NCBI GenBank assembly: GCA_963786195.1
Contig: CAWAYH010000011.1
Location: 248,001 to 312,000, forward strand
Direction of reading: 5' to 3'
Origin: CAWAYH01 sp963786195
GTDB taxonomy: Bacteria > Acidobacteriota > Vicinamibacteria > Vicinamibacterales > 2-12-FULL-66-21
Length of the DNA stretch: 64,000 nucleotides
In this document: piece after piece, positions 16,835 through 28,200 of the stretch
Layout: the number at the start of each line of letters is the position of its first letter
Numbering within the stretch: position 1 is the stretch's first letter
Made by a program: the position numbers and the translations under genes
Notes under the pieces: generated by a model
What the model saw: only the letters and a program-made list of their open reading frames with translations
What the model was told of the DNA's origin: nothing
The model's database searches: none

Positions 16835-17544
16835 GCGCGCGGCACGGACGTCCCGCGTCACGCGCGTGCGCAGCCATGGCTGCGTTCCTTCTCTGTGCCG
16901 GCATGGCGACGTCGGCGTCGGCGCAGGCCCCGGCTGGCGCCGCTCAGCGCGGCGGCAACTGGGAGATCGGCGGGGGCATCGTCTTCGTGGGCGGCCTGGA
17001 TCTGGGCAACGCCACGGCGGAGCTGACGCCGAACACGGGCACGCCGCCCAGCGAGGCGCAGCTGTTTCAGACAGAAAGCCGGCTCGGATCGGGGTTCGGC
17101 CTGCAGGGGCGGATCGGTTTTTTCCTCACACGCTCGCTGTCGGTCGAGGGCGGTGTCCGCTGGACGCGTCCCAAGCTCGAGATCAGCGTCACCGACGATC
17201 TCGAGGACGCACCCGATACGACCGCCGAGGAAACCATCGACGAGTACGTGTTCGATGGCTCGGCCGTGTACCACTTCAGTAATGCCGCCTTCTCGAACGG
17301 CCGCGGTGTTCCGTTCGTGACCGGAGGCGCGGGCTACCTGCGCGAGCTGCACGAGGAGCGTTCGCTCATCGAGGACGGGTGGGAGTTCCACGCGGGCGGC
17401 GGCATCAAGTGGGGGTTCGGCGCGCGCGGCCGGCTCGGCCTTCGCGCAGAAGGCGGGCTGTCCATCCGGAACGGCGGCGTCGACCCCGATGGGGGCTCGA
17501 GCGCCGTGCCGTACGCGGGCGCGTCTGTCTTCTGGGTGTTCTAA
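16831..17544 (+). CDS. Outer-membrane beta-barrel protein
   Basis: A 237-residue protein. A long signal peptide (CAAMAAFLLCAGMATSASAQ) precedes an OmpA/OmpW-like eight-stranded barrel pattern with alternating residues and Gly-rich turns: NWEIGGGIVFVGGLDLG, LQGRIGFFLTRSLSVEGGVR, PFVTGGAGYLREL, EFHAGGGIKWGFG. The chain ends in FWVF, the terminal aromatic that the BAM machinery recognises. GTG 16831 overlaps the matrixin stop. It may be the membrane anchor or exit partner for the co-transcribed peptidase. Confidence 0.75.
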   Translation: MSARHGRPASRACAAMAAFLLCAGMATSASAQAPAGAAQRGGNWEIGGGIVFVGGLDLGNATAELTPNTGTPPSEAQLFQTESRLGSGFGLQGRIGFFLTRSLSVEGGVRWTRPKLEISVTDDLEDAPDTTAEETIDEYVFDGSAVYHFSNAAFSNGRGVPFVTGGAGYLRELHEERSLIEDGWEFHAGGGIKWGFGARGRLGLRAEGGLSIRNGGVDPDGGSSAVPYAGASVFWVF

Positions 17545-17565
17545 GCCACGGACTCACGACCACAT

Positions 17566-18321
17566 GTGATCGAAATCGCTTTTCGCGACGTCGCCATCAG
17601 CCGCGGAGGTGTTCCTGTCCTCCGCGATCTGAACCTCGACGTCGTCCAGGGCGAGACCCTCGCGCTCGTCGGCCGCAGCGGCGCGGGCAAGAGCACCATT
17701 CTCAAACTGATCAACCGGCTGCTGCCGCCGGACTCCGGCACGCTCGTGGTCCGTGGACGCGCCACGCTCGACTGGGATCCCTTCGAGCTTCGCCGGCAGA
17801 TCGGCTACGTCCTGCAGGACGTCGGGCTGTTTCCGCATCTGACCGTGCGTGACAACGTCGCCGTGGTTCCGCGTCTGCTGGCCTGGGACGACGCGCGCGT
17901 GCTCGCGCGGGTGGATGAGCTGCTCGCGCTCGTCGGACTCCCCGGCGCCGACTACGCGCTGCGACGTCCGCACGAGCTGTCCGGCGGGCAGCGTCAGCGC
18001 GTGGGCGTCGCCCGCGCGCTCGCGGCCGATCCCTCGATCCTCCTCATGGACGAGCCGTTCGGCGCGCTCGACCCGGTGACGCGCAGCGAACTGCACCGCG
18101 AGTTCCGCCGAATCCAGGCCGAGGTCCGGAAGACGATCGTCATCGTCACCCACGACATGGCTGAAGCGCTGGCGCTGGCGTCGCGAATCGGCGTGCTCGC
18201 GGACGGCCGGCTGATTGTGCTGGACACGCCCGCGGCCGTCGCGCAATCGGACGACGAGCGCGTGCGCGCCATGCTGGAGCCGCTCATCGAGGCCACGTCC
18301 GCGCTGGGGGGCAGCCGGTGA
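17566..18321 (+). CDS. ABC transporter ATPase, osmoprotectant/glycine-betaine type
   Basis: A 251-residue importer ATPase. Walker A GRSGAGKST, Q-loop VLQDVGLFPHLTV, signature LSGGQRQR, Walker B ILLMDEPF and the switch THDMAE are all intact. FGALDPVTRSELHREFRRIQ is typical of OpuCA/ProV-like ATPases. It stops soon after the core domain and lacks the C-terminal CBS pair by which OpuCA senses ionic strength. The start is GTG 17566; its TGA overlaps the GTG of the permease gene. Confidence 0.87.
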   Translation: MIEIAFRDVAISRGGVPVLRDLNLDVVQGETLALVGRSGAGKSTILKLINRLLPPDSGTLVVRGRATLDWDPFELRRQIGYVLQDVGLFPHLTVRDNVAVVPRLLAWDDARVLARVDELLALVGLPGADYALRRPHELSGGQRQRVGVARALAADPSILLMDEPFGALDPVTRSELHREFRRIQAEVRKTIVIVTHDMAEALALASRIGVLADGRLIVLDTPAAVAQSDDERVRAMLEPLIEATSALGGSR

Positions 18322-19853
18322 GGTTGCTCAGGTTCTGGTCGGAGCACGGCTCGGAATTCGGCGCGCTCCTCGCCCAGCACCTCTTCCTCGTTCTCCTGTC
18401 TACCGTGGCCGCGATCGTCGCGGGCGTGCCGATCGGCATTCTCGCTGCCGCGCGGCCGCGCCTCGCCGCGCCGATGGTCTGGTTCGTCAACGCCGCGCAG
18501 ACGGTGCCGAGCCTCGCGATGTTTGGGTTCCTGCTGCCGCTGCCGCTCGTCGGCGGTCTCGGGGCGCGCGTGGCGATCACAGTCCTCATTCTGTACGCGC
18601 TGCTGCCGATCGTGCGCACCACGATTGCCGGAATCAGATCGGTGGATCCCGCGCTCGTCGAGGCGGGGACCGCGCTGGGCATGACGCCGCGGCAGCTGTT
18701 GCGCCAGGTCCAGCTGCCGCTCGCGCTGCCGTCCATCGTCGCCGGCATTCGTGTTGCCGCGGTCATCGGTGTCGGCACCGCCACGATCGCGGCGGCCGTC
18801 GGGGCGGGAGGTCTGGGCGAGTACATCTTCCGCGGGCTCGCCATGGTGGATCCGACGGTGATTCTGGCCGGCGCAGTTCCCGCGGCCGGGCTCGCGCTGC
18901 TGCTCGACGGCGGCCTCACGCTCGCGGAGCAGGCCGTCCGCGCGGCGCTGACGGGTGGCAGCCTCAGACGTTCCGGAGTACTGCTGGTTGTCCCGATCAT
19001 CATTGCCACCATGGTTGCCGTCGTGCTGGCAGGCACGCGCCCACGGGGTGTCGTGATACGAGTCGGGTCGAAGAACTTCACGGAGCAGATCATTCTCGGG
19101 GAGATCGTGGCCCAGACGATCGAAGCGCGATCCAAACTCCGGGTCGACCGACGGCTGAACCTGGGCGGCACGTTCATCTGCGATCACGCCATCCGATCGG
19201 GAGATATCGACGTCTACGTCGAATACTCGGGAACCGCCTACACCGCGGTGTTCCACGAGGCGCCGGATACCGATCCGCGGAGGGTGTTCGAAACGGTCCG
19301 CCGCCGATACGCCGGGCTCGGTCTCACGTTGTTCGATCCGCTCGGGTTCGAGAATACGTTTGCCATCCTCGTCCGCGGCGACGTGGCGACGAAGCTCGGC
19401 CTGAAGACGATTGCGGACGTGGCGCCGCACGCCCCGGGCTGGCAGGCGGGATTCGGCTACGAGTTTCTGCAGCGGGCTGACGGCTATCCGGGCCTCGCCA
19501 AGGCCTACGGGCTCCGCTTCGCTGGCGCCGCACGTGCCATGGATCTCTCGCTCATCTATCGCGCCCTGGCGGACGGCCAGGTGGACCTCATTGCCGGCGA
19601 CGCCACGAGCGGGCTGATCGAAGCCTACGGGCTCGTCATGCTGGAGGATTCCCGGCACTACTTTCCGCCTTACGATGCCGCCGCCGTCGCACGCAGCGCC
19701 ACGCTGCTCGCGCATCCGGAGCTGAAAGATGCCCTGGCGTCACTCGCGGGCCGGATCACCATCAACGCCATGCGACAGATGAACCACGCCGTCGACGCAA
19801 AACGTCGGGATCCTGCGGACGTCGCGCGCGAGTTCCTGGCCGCCCATCCCTGA
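18318..19853 (+). CDS. Fused permease and substrate-binding protein of an osmoprotectant/ergothioneine-type ABC importer
   Basis: A 511-residue fusion. Residues 1-210 are the permease with about six spans and the EAA loop around EAGTALGMTPRQLLRQVQLP. A further span near 225-245 leads to a periplasmic binding domain starting VIRVGSKNFTEQIILGEI, with DVYVEYSGTAYTA and LIAGDATSGLIEAYGL. The SKNFTEQ phrase marks OpuCC/EgtU-like binders of trimethylammonium compounds (betaine, choline, ergothioneine). Which ligand is used cannot be decided here. With the upstream ATPase it forms a complete two-gene transporter. Confidence 0.85.
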   Translation: MRLLRFWSEHGSEFGALLAQHLFLVLLSTVAAIVAGVPIGILAAARPRLAAPMVWFVNAAQTVPSLAMFGFLLPLPLVGGLGARVAITVLILYALLPIVRTTIAGIRSVDPALVEAGTALGMTPRQLLRQVQLPLALPSIVAGIRVAAVIGVGTATIAAAVGAGGLGEYIFRGLAMVDPTVILAGAVPAAGLALLLDGGLTLAEQAVRAALTGGSLRRSGVLLVVPIIIATMVAVVLAGTRPRGVVIRVGSKNFTEQIILGEIVAQTIEARSKLRVDRRLNLGGTFICDHAIRSGDIDVYVEYSGTAYTAVFHEAPDTDPRRVFETVRRRYAGLGLTLFDPLGFENTFAILVRGDVATKLGLKTIADVAPHAPGWQAGFGYEFLQRADGYPGLAKAYGLRFAGAARAMDLSLIYRALADGQVDLIAGDATSGLIEAYGLVMLEDSRHYFPPYDAAAVARSATLLAHPELKDALASLAGRITINAMRQMNHAVDAKRRDPADVAREFLAAHP

Positions 19854-19857
19854 GCGC

Positions 19858-19887
19858 CGGACGCCCAGCGCCGAGCGCCGAGAGCCG
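19858..19887. repeat. Short GCCGAGCGCCGAG-type intergenic repeat
   Basis: The 70-bp gap before acnA opens with overlapping CGCCGAGCGCCGAGAGCC words, a degenerate repeat similar in character to the CTCGG repeats at 45.2 and 48.3 kb. Confidence 0.3.
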
Positions 19888-19926
19888 ACCTTGAACCCGC
19901 CGGCCGCTCTGGAGGATGATCGAAGG

Positions 19927-22677
<2,751 letters not shown>

Positions 22678-22678
22678 T

Positions 22679-23593
22679 TCAGCGCAGGTAGCCGCGTCTG
22701 GCACGAACGTCGGCGCGGCGATCCTTCAACCTGACGTCGATCGTGTGCCAGCCGCCGGCATCGACGCCGCGCGGCGTGTAGGTCAGCAGATAGCGGCTGC
22801 GGAATTCCCTGACGATCTTGACGAAGGCGTCTGCCAGGCCTCCCGTATTCTCTGCTCGGAGGCTCTGCCCACCCGTGATATCAGCGAGTTCCTCCAGCAG
22901 CGGCTGCGATACGAGATCCGGACGGCCTCCGCGCGTCAGCTCGATGCCCGATCGATACATCAGCCGGTAGTCCGAGCGGTCGCCGCGTGCCGCGATGCGG
23001 ATTCCATAAACGACGGCATCGGTACGCCTGGCGCGTTCGACGACGGCGGTGGGCGGCAGCCAGCTCGCTGTATCGTCCCCGTCACTGAAGAGCAACACCA
23101 GCGAACGGCGGCCTGGCTCCGTATCGCGGGCGGTCATCGCGGCAAAAGCGGCGTCGTAGAGGGACGTGCCGCCACCCGCTTCGGTGGACTCGATCGCGCT
23201 GACGACGTCCTGGACGCGGCTGGTCCACGTCGTTCCGCGCGTGAGGTCGGCGGCGAACGTCAACAGCGAGGCGCGATCCCTCGGGTCGAGAGCGTCGAGC
23301 GCGGCCCGTGCCGCTTTCTTCAAATCGGAGAGCGGGCGCCCTGCGACGCTTCCGCTCGTGTCGAGCGCGAGCATCATGCTGATGGGGACGTCCTCGATCG
23401 CGACGGCCTCGATCTGCTGCGGTACCTTGTCGTCGAGCAGCACGAAGTCCGCGGCCGTGAGGCCCGTGATTGGCCTGTTGCCGTCGGTGACGAGGACGTC
23501 GACGCGGACCGCGTCGGTGCCGGTCTGGAAACGCTGACCCTGCTGGCCGCCGAGAATGGCGAACGCGGCGATGGCGACGGCCAGCACCCTCAC
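22679..23593 (-). CDS. Secreted VWFA domain protein (VWFA-related Acidobacterial type)
   Basis: A 304-residue exported protein. The signal peptide (MRVLAVAIAAFAILGG) is followed by VRVDVLVTDGNRPITGLTAADFVLLDD, the N-terminal strand region typical of the acidobacterial VWFA-related family. The von Willebrand A domain then has an intact metal-ion site DTSGS, a Thr-bearing GGGTSLYDA and SDGDD. The C-terminus is RSRYLLTYTPRG. The family is very abundant in Acidobacteriota; its role in adhesion or complex assembly is unproven. It starts just after the upstream TPR gene. Confidence 0.85.
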   Translation of the reverse strand: MRVLAVAIAAFAILGGQQGQRFQTGTDAVRVDVLVTDGNRPITGLTAADFVLLDDKVPQQIEAVAIEDVPISMMLALDTSGSVAGRPLSDLKKAARAALDALDPRDRASLLTFAADLTRGTTWTSRVQDVVSAIESTEAGGGTSLYDAAFAAMTARDTEPGRRSLVLLFSDGDDTASWLPPTAVVERARRTDAVVYGIRIAARGDRSDYRLMYRSGIELTRGGRPDLVSQPLLEELADITGGQSLRAENTGGLADAFVKIVREFRSRYLLTYTPRGVDAGGWHTIDVRLKDRRADVRARRGYLR

Positions 23594-23597
23594 CGCA

Positions 23598-24677
23598 TCA
23601 CCTCATGACCTCGGCGCGAAGCTCGAAGAGCGCGGCCATGATGTCGTTCAGGTCGGATCCTGGCGGCAGGTAGGTCCACAGCGGCTCCACGCGATTGGCG
23701 CGACCATCCGCCAGCAGCACGTCGAGGACGGTGCGGGCCTCCGTTTCACGTCCGATTCGGGAAAGCAGCTGGCTGAGCGCAATGGATGCTGCCTGGCCCG
23801 CCGGATAGCGCTGCTGACCGGCGCGGTACTGGCGCTCGGCCTCGTCGAAGCGGCCCTCGCGTTCGGCAAGGCTCCCGAGAAACAGCACGGCGAGGTACGC
23901 GACGCGCGGATCCTCGCTGTTGCCGGCGTCCTCGAACAGTCGCGCGGCATCCTGCCGCTTGTCCTGCAGCATGCGGACCCGCCCGAGGTGGAGCGCGGCC
24001 AGCCGATACGAAGGGTCCGCCTTCAGCGCGGCCTCGTATTGCGCCGCGGCGCCGTCCCACCACCGCAGCTGCAGCTCATCGCTCTGTGCCGGTCTGGCGG
24101 GGCCGACCGAGCTCATCGTCCGCCCCGTCGTGCTGCCGTCGTATTCGATGTCCATGCCCAATGCGAACGACCGGCGGGCTTTTTCCTGCGAAGGGTCCAG
24201 CGGATAGCGCGTGCGGCTGCGCGCGCGCAGGTCGACGGCTTGACTTTTCGTTCCGAGATGCCGTGCGAGTCCCGCCGCGACGTCGTACCATCGCCGCGCG
24301 TAGTCGATCTCGGATCGGTTCAGGTCGGTCGCGCGGCTGAGGAAGCGTTCCGCGATATCGAGGTGGACCGTGGTGTTGCGTTTGTCGACCAGATCGCGAT
24401 GCCACGCGTCGGTGTGGAGCATCGCCGCGCCGCGAAGCGCTTCCCGCGTCAAGCCCGCCTCGCCGGACGAGACTGCGAGATCGACCGCGGCGGCCAGGGC
24501 GGCTGCGTCCATGATCCTGAGCCGTGCGACGGCGCCGTAGTTGCCGTCGCGGTAGGCCCTTACCAGATCGGCGTACTCCGAGCCATCCTGCGCGTCCACC
24601 TGACCCGCCAGCCGCGGTGTCGCGACGGCGGCCAGGACGAGAAAGACGAGAGCGAAGATGCGTCCAATCGTGCGCAT
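23598..24677 (-). CDS. Secreted TPR-repeat protein
   Basis: About 359 residues from ATG 24677, where a signal peptide (MRTIGRIFALVFLVLAAVAT) begins; an upstream in-frame start would bury it and is rejected. The second half contains TPR-like pairs: AAQYEAALKADPSYRLAALH, GRFDEAERQYRAGQQRYP and SIALSQLLSRIGRETEARTV. The first part includes RFLSRATDLNRSEIDYARRW. It is 4 bp upstream of the VWFA gene in the same direction, a pairing that suggests a protein complex at the cell envelope. Function unknown. Confidence 0.75.
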   Translation of the reverse strand: MRTIGRIFALVFLVLAAVATPRLAGQVDAQDGSEYADLVRAYRDGNYGAVARLRIMDAAALAAAVDLAVSSGEAGLTREALRGAAMLHTDAWHRDLVDKRNTTVHLDIAERFLSRATDLNRSEIDYARRWYDVAAGLARHLGTKSQAVDLRARSRTRYPLDPSQEKARRSFALGMDIEYDGSTTGRTMSSVGPARPAQSDELQLRWWDGAAAQYEAALKADPSYRLAALHLGRVRMLQDKRQDAARLFEDAGNSEDPRVAYLAVLFLGSLAEREGRFDEAERQYRAGQQRYPAGQAASIALSQLLSRIGRETEARTVLDVLLADGRANRVEPLWTYLPPGSDLNDIMAALFELRAEVMR

Positions 24678-24727
24678 GCTGCGTTGATGGTGAGGGCCGG
24701 GCCGCAGGCAATGCTGCCTGCGCCACC

Positions 24728-24733
24728 TATAAT
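24728..24733 (+). promoter_or_regulatory. -10 box (TATAAT) of queG
   Basis: A perfect TATAAT with 12 nt to the queG ATG at 24746, giving a leader of only about five nucleotides. Confidence 0.45.
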
Positions 24734-24745
24734 TGATCAAGGCAC

Positions 24746-25859
24746 ATGAGGGCGACGAGCGAAGCCGCTGACGTCGTGACGGGGGAGACGATCAGGCGCC
24801 AGGCGCGCGACCTCGGGTTCGACCTGTGCGGCATCGCCCCGGCTGAGTCGCTCCCGGAGGCGTCGTTCCTGCGCGAATGGCTCGACCGGGGCTATGCGGG
24901 CGAGATGGAATACCTGGAGCGGTCGGCGGACAAGCGGATGGACGTCCGCGCGATCATGCCGTCCGCCCGCTCGGTGATCGTCCTCGGCACGATCTACAAC
25001 GTCGATCGACCGTATTCCACGGAACATCGCGATTCCGGCCGGGCCGATCATTGCCCGATATGCCTGGGGCGACGACTACCATGTCGTGATCCGGCAGCGC
25101 ATGGAGCTGCTCGTGGAGTGGCTGCGACGAACCGCCGGCGAGCATCTCGAGGCGCGAGCGTATGTCGACACGGGGCCCGTGCAGGAGCGCGTCTACGCGC
25201 AGCGCGCGGGACTCGGCTGGATCGGCAAGAACACCTGTGTCATCAACAAAGAGCTCGGATCCTGGATCTTTCTCTCGGAGATCATCTGCAATCTGCCGCT
25301 CGACCCGGCTGCGCCCGCACTCGATCAGTGCGGCACGTGCACGCTCTGCCTCGACGCGTGCCCGACCGGCGCGCTCGTGGATCCGCACGTCCTCGATTCG
25401 ACGCGCTGCCTGTCGTATCTGACGATCGAGTTGAAGGCCGCAATCCCGATCGCATACCGCGACGCCATCGCGGGACACGCGTACGGCTGCGATATCTGCC
25501 AGGAGGTCTGTCCCTGGAATCTCATGCCGGACACGGGTGTTTCCCGGGACGCCGCATGGTTGCCACGCATGGGTCTGGACGACTCATCGTTGCTTGACTT
25601 GTGGCGACGATCGGACGCTGAGCTCCGGCGTCTGCTGAAGGGCAGCGCGATGAAACGCGCCGGCGTCAGGCGGCTGCGGCGAAACCTGGCCGTTGCGCTC
25701 GGAAACAGCGCCGATCCTGACGCCGCGGCCGTGCTCGGGGAACCTCACGACGCAACGTGCCGCGATCCGCTCGTGGCGGAGCACGTGAGCTGGGCGAGAG
25801 AAAAACTCCAGCGCGATGGGTTGTCCGGGGACGCGGCGGCGGTGGATCGCGCAGAATAG
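24746..25859 (+). CDS. queG: Epoxyqueuosine reductase (one frame break)
   Basis: QueG reduces epoxyqueuosine to queuosine in tRNA wobble positions, using cobalamin and two 4Fe-4S clusters. The N-terminal part (GFDLCGIAPAESLPEASFLR, YNVDRPYS) and the C-terminal part are in different frames. Deleting G25046 restores SGRAIIARYAWGDDYH. The cluster ligands are CGTCTLCLDACPTGALVD and YGCDICQEVCPWN. C-terminal HEAT-like helices (MKRAGVRRLRRNLAVALGNS) follow. Corrected length is about 370 residues, as expected. The break is most likely a sequencing insertion. Confidence 0.88.
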
Positions 25860-25899
25860 AAGCAGGGCGGAGCCCGGAGGCCGGGCAGGGGAGTGCCAG

Positions 25900-26448
25900 A
25901 TGTCCGAGACGTTTCAACCGACGCTGCTAATCTCGATGCCCCAGCTTCAGGATCCGAATTTCGCGCGCTCCGTCGTCCTGCTCTGCGACTACGTGCCCGA
26001 TGGCGCCTTCGGGCTGGTGCTCAACCGCCAGACCGACATGCCCGCGAGCAGCATGGTCAAGCTCGAGCCGCCCGTTGTCGGGGGCAACGAGCTGCCGCTG
26101 TGTGTCGGCGGGCCCGTCGAGCCCGAGCGCGGCTGGATCCTGCTCGGCGAGCCACCGGCTGATGCGGAGTACCGGACCATCTGCGAAGGCGTGTACCTCT
26201 CGACCTCGCCGGTTCTGCTCCGACGTGTGCTGTCGAGCTCGCCCGCGCCCCGTGCGCGAGTCCTCGCTGGCTACGCCGGATGGGGTCCCGGACAGCTCGA
26301 CGCCGAGCTCGCGCAGTCCGCGTGGCTCATCGCGCACATCGACGTCGATCTGGTTTTCGACCTCGACCCTTCCGTCATGTGGGAGACGGCCATCCGCCGA
26401 CTCGGCGCGGATCCCGCCGCGCTCCAGACCAGCCACGGCGTGCACTGA
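25900..26448 (+). CDS. YqgE/AlgH family protein (UPF0301)
   Basis: A 182-residue cytoplasmic protein. Hallmarks are LLISMPQLQDPNFARSVVLL at the N-terminus, GAFGLVLNRQ, LCVGGPVEPERGWIL and the central ARVLAGYAGWGPGQLDAEL, which define the AlgH fold. GGGGAG upstream of ATG 25900 acts as a ribosome-binding site. The biochemical role is not known, although AlgH affects alginate and exoproduct regulation in Pseudomonas. It lies 40 bp after queG and may share its transcript. Confidence 0.9.
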   Translation: MSETFQPTLLISMPQLQDPNFARSVVLLCDYVPDGAFGLVLNRQTDMPASSMVKLEPPVVGGNELPLCVGGPVEPERGWILLGEPPADAEYRTICEGVYLSTSPVLLRRVLSSSPAPRARVLAGYAGWGPGQLDAELAQSAWLIAHIDVDLVFDLDPSVMWETAIRRLGADPAALQTSHGVH

Positions 26449-26511
26449 CGCCGCGGGCACCTCGCTTGCAGCCATTCCCTCCGGTCTAGCAAAAAACCCT
26501 GGAGGACACGA

Positions 26512-27012
26512 ATGGCGGAAGCACCAAACCCATTACAGGAACTTCTGACGCACGAGTTGAAAGATCTGTACAGTGCAGAGAGTCAGCTCGTCAAAGCATT
26601 GCCGAAGATGGCCAAGGCGGCGACTTCACCTGAACTGAGGCGGGCGTTCGAGCGCCACCTCGAGGAAACACGTCGTCAGGTCCAGCGGCTCGAGCAGATC
26701 GGGCAGGAGCTCGACATCAAGCTCAGCGGCATGAAGTGCAAGGGCATGGAAGGCCTCATCGAGGAGGGGAAGGAGCTGCTCGAAGAGGATTTCGAGGACG
26801 ATGTTCTCGATGCGGGTCTGATTGGCGCGGCGCAGAGAGTCGAGCACTACGAGATCGCCGGATACGGCACGGCTCGGGCGCATGCCGACAAACTCGGCCT
26901 CACGCGGATAGCGAAGCTGCTTCAGCAGACGCTGGACGAGGAGGCTGCGACCGACAGGAAGCTGACGGACCTTGCCGAGAGCATCGTTAACGTCGAGGCG
27001 CTGATGCCGTAA
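26512..27012 (+). CDS. YciE/YciF-like ferritin-like protein (DUF892)
   Basis: A 166-residue four-helix bundle. DUF892 blocks are NPLQELLTHELKDLYSAESQ, LPKMAKAATSPELRRAFERH, and the paired carboxylate/His helices AAQRVEHYEIAGYGTARAHA and LLQQTLDEEAATDRKL, with Glu and His residues suitable for a di-metal site. The family is stress-induced in enterobacteria. TGGAGG precedes ATG 26512, one of the clearest ribosome-binding sites here. A strong intrinsic terminator follows the stop. Confidence 0.88.
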   Translation: MAEAPNPLQELLTHELKDLYSAESQLVKALPKMAKAATSPELRRAFERHLEETRRQVQRLEQIGQELDIKLSGMKCKGMEGLIEEGKELLEEDFEDDVLDAGLIGAAQRVEHYEIAGYGTARAHADKLGLTRIAKLLQQTLDEEAATDRKLTDLAESIVNVEALMP

Positions 27013-27043
27013 GGGCCAGCTCGGGTGCCGGGCTGGCCCTTTT
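27013..27043 (+). terminator. Rho-independent terminator after the DUF892 gene
   Basis: GGGCCAGC pairs with GCTGGCCC, extended inward by four further pairs around a GTG loop, and is followed directly by TTTT. It is the best intrinsic terminator in the window and also separates this gene from the convergent HEAT operon. Confidence 0.85.
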
Positions 27044-27062
27044 CGTCGTACGGGTTCGCAGC

Positions 27063-28191
27063 TCAGCGCGGCTTGAGGATCTCGGCGAAGAACTCGACCG
27101 CTCGCGGATCCTTCGACTGGCCGAGCCAGAACATCGCCTGCTTGCGCACCGCCGGATTCGTGTTCGTCCGCGCGACCTGAATCAGGAGGGGCACCCCTTC
27201 GTTCTTGGGAAACTGGCTCAGCGCGAAGACGGCTCGCTTCTTGACCTCGGTGTCGGGATCCTGTTCGATCGCGTCGGTGATCGTCGCGGCGGCCTTCTGA
27301 CCCGCCCTCTGCGCAAGCCAGAACAACGCTTCCCCGCGCAGGCGTGTATCGGTGTCCTTGCGGGCGATCGTCGTCAGCAGATCGATGGCGCCCGGATCGC
27401 GGCTCTGGCCGATCCCGACGATGGCGCTTTTTCGGACCTCGATGCTGGGGTCATCGGCCAGGAGGCGCTTGAGCACGGAGACGCCGCGCTCGCCGCGCGT
27501 CTGGCCGAGCCAGAACGTGACCTTCCGCCGGATGGCTTCCGGCTGACTGGCGGCGACGAGACGCTCGAGCGACGCGTCGGCCGCCGAATCACCGTGCAAC
27601 GCGATCGCCGAGATCGCGGCATCCGGAACGCGATCCCGTCGCCCCTCGACTTGCACGACCAGCGTCTCGAGCATCGCGATGCTGTCTGCCGCGCGGACGG
27701 GATCGAGCCAGGTGACGGGACGTCCGCCGGCGTCCAGCTCGCAGTCTTCGGAGAACACGCGGATCCGTTCGATCTGACGCTCGGCCACCCGCAGGAGCAC
27801 GACCATCCGCTCCGACCCTTGCAGGCGAACGACCGGTCCGGTGTTCGGCGCACGTGTGGCCATCGAGGAGCCGTCGGCCGGCGGCTCGAGGCGGCACGCG
27901 CGGCAGCAGCCACGGCCGTCCGACATGACGACCGACCCGTTGACCCATGCCGTGTCGCCGCTGAAGCAGCACATGATGCGCTCGTTGTCGACGACCGGGA
28001 CCTCGTAGCCGATCCAGGCGACGTCCGGCCTGGGCGGCCACGAGCGAGCGGACGGACTGCACGAACGGCGATCCGGCGGGCTGCTGCGTGACGCGGCCGT
28101 TCGTGATTCTCGGCTGCTGCGCCACCAGCATTGCGCCCACCGAGGTCAGCGCGGCAAGCGAGACGGCGATGATCCGGAAGGCCCGCGACAT
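27063..28191 (-). CDS. Secreted HEAT-repeat protein A (one frame break)
   Basis: About 375 residues. The first 25 residues (MSRAFRIIAVSLAALTSVGA) are a signal peptide. The frame breaks at 28024; removing that base gives AAQAGVAWIGYEVPVVDNER and joins the two parts. A Cys-rich segment (MCCFSGDTAW, GRGCCRACRLEP) follows. The C-terminal half has about six HEAT repeats of one type, e.g. RRKVTFWLGQTRGERGVSVL, EALFWLAQRAGQ, KKRAVFALSQFPKNEG, RKQAMFWLGQSKDPRAVEFF. It is the last gene of the sigma-factor operon, 9 bp after the second HEAT gene. Confidence 0.78.
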
Positions 28192-28200
28192 GATCGCCCC

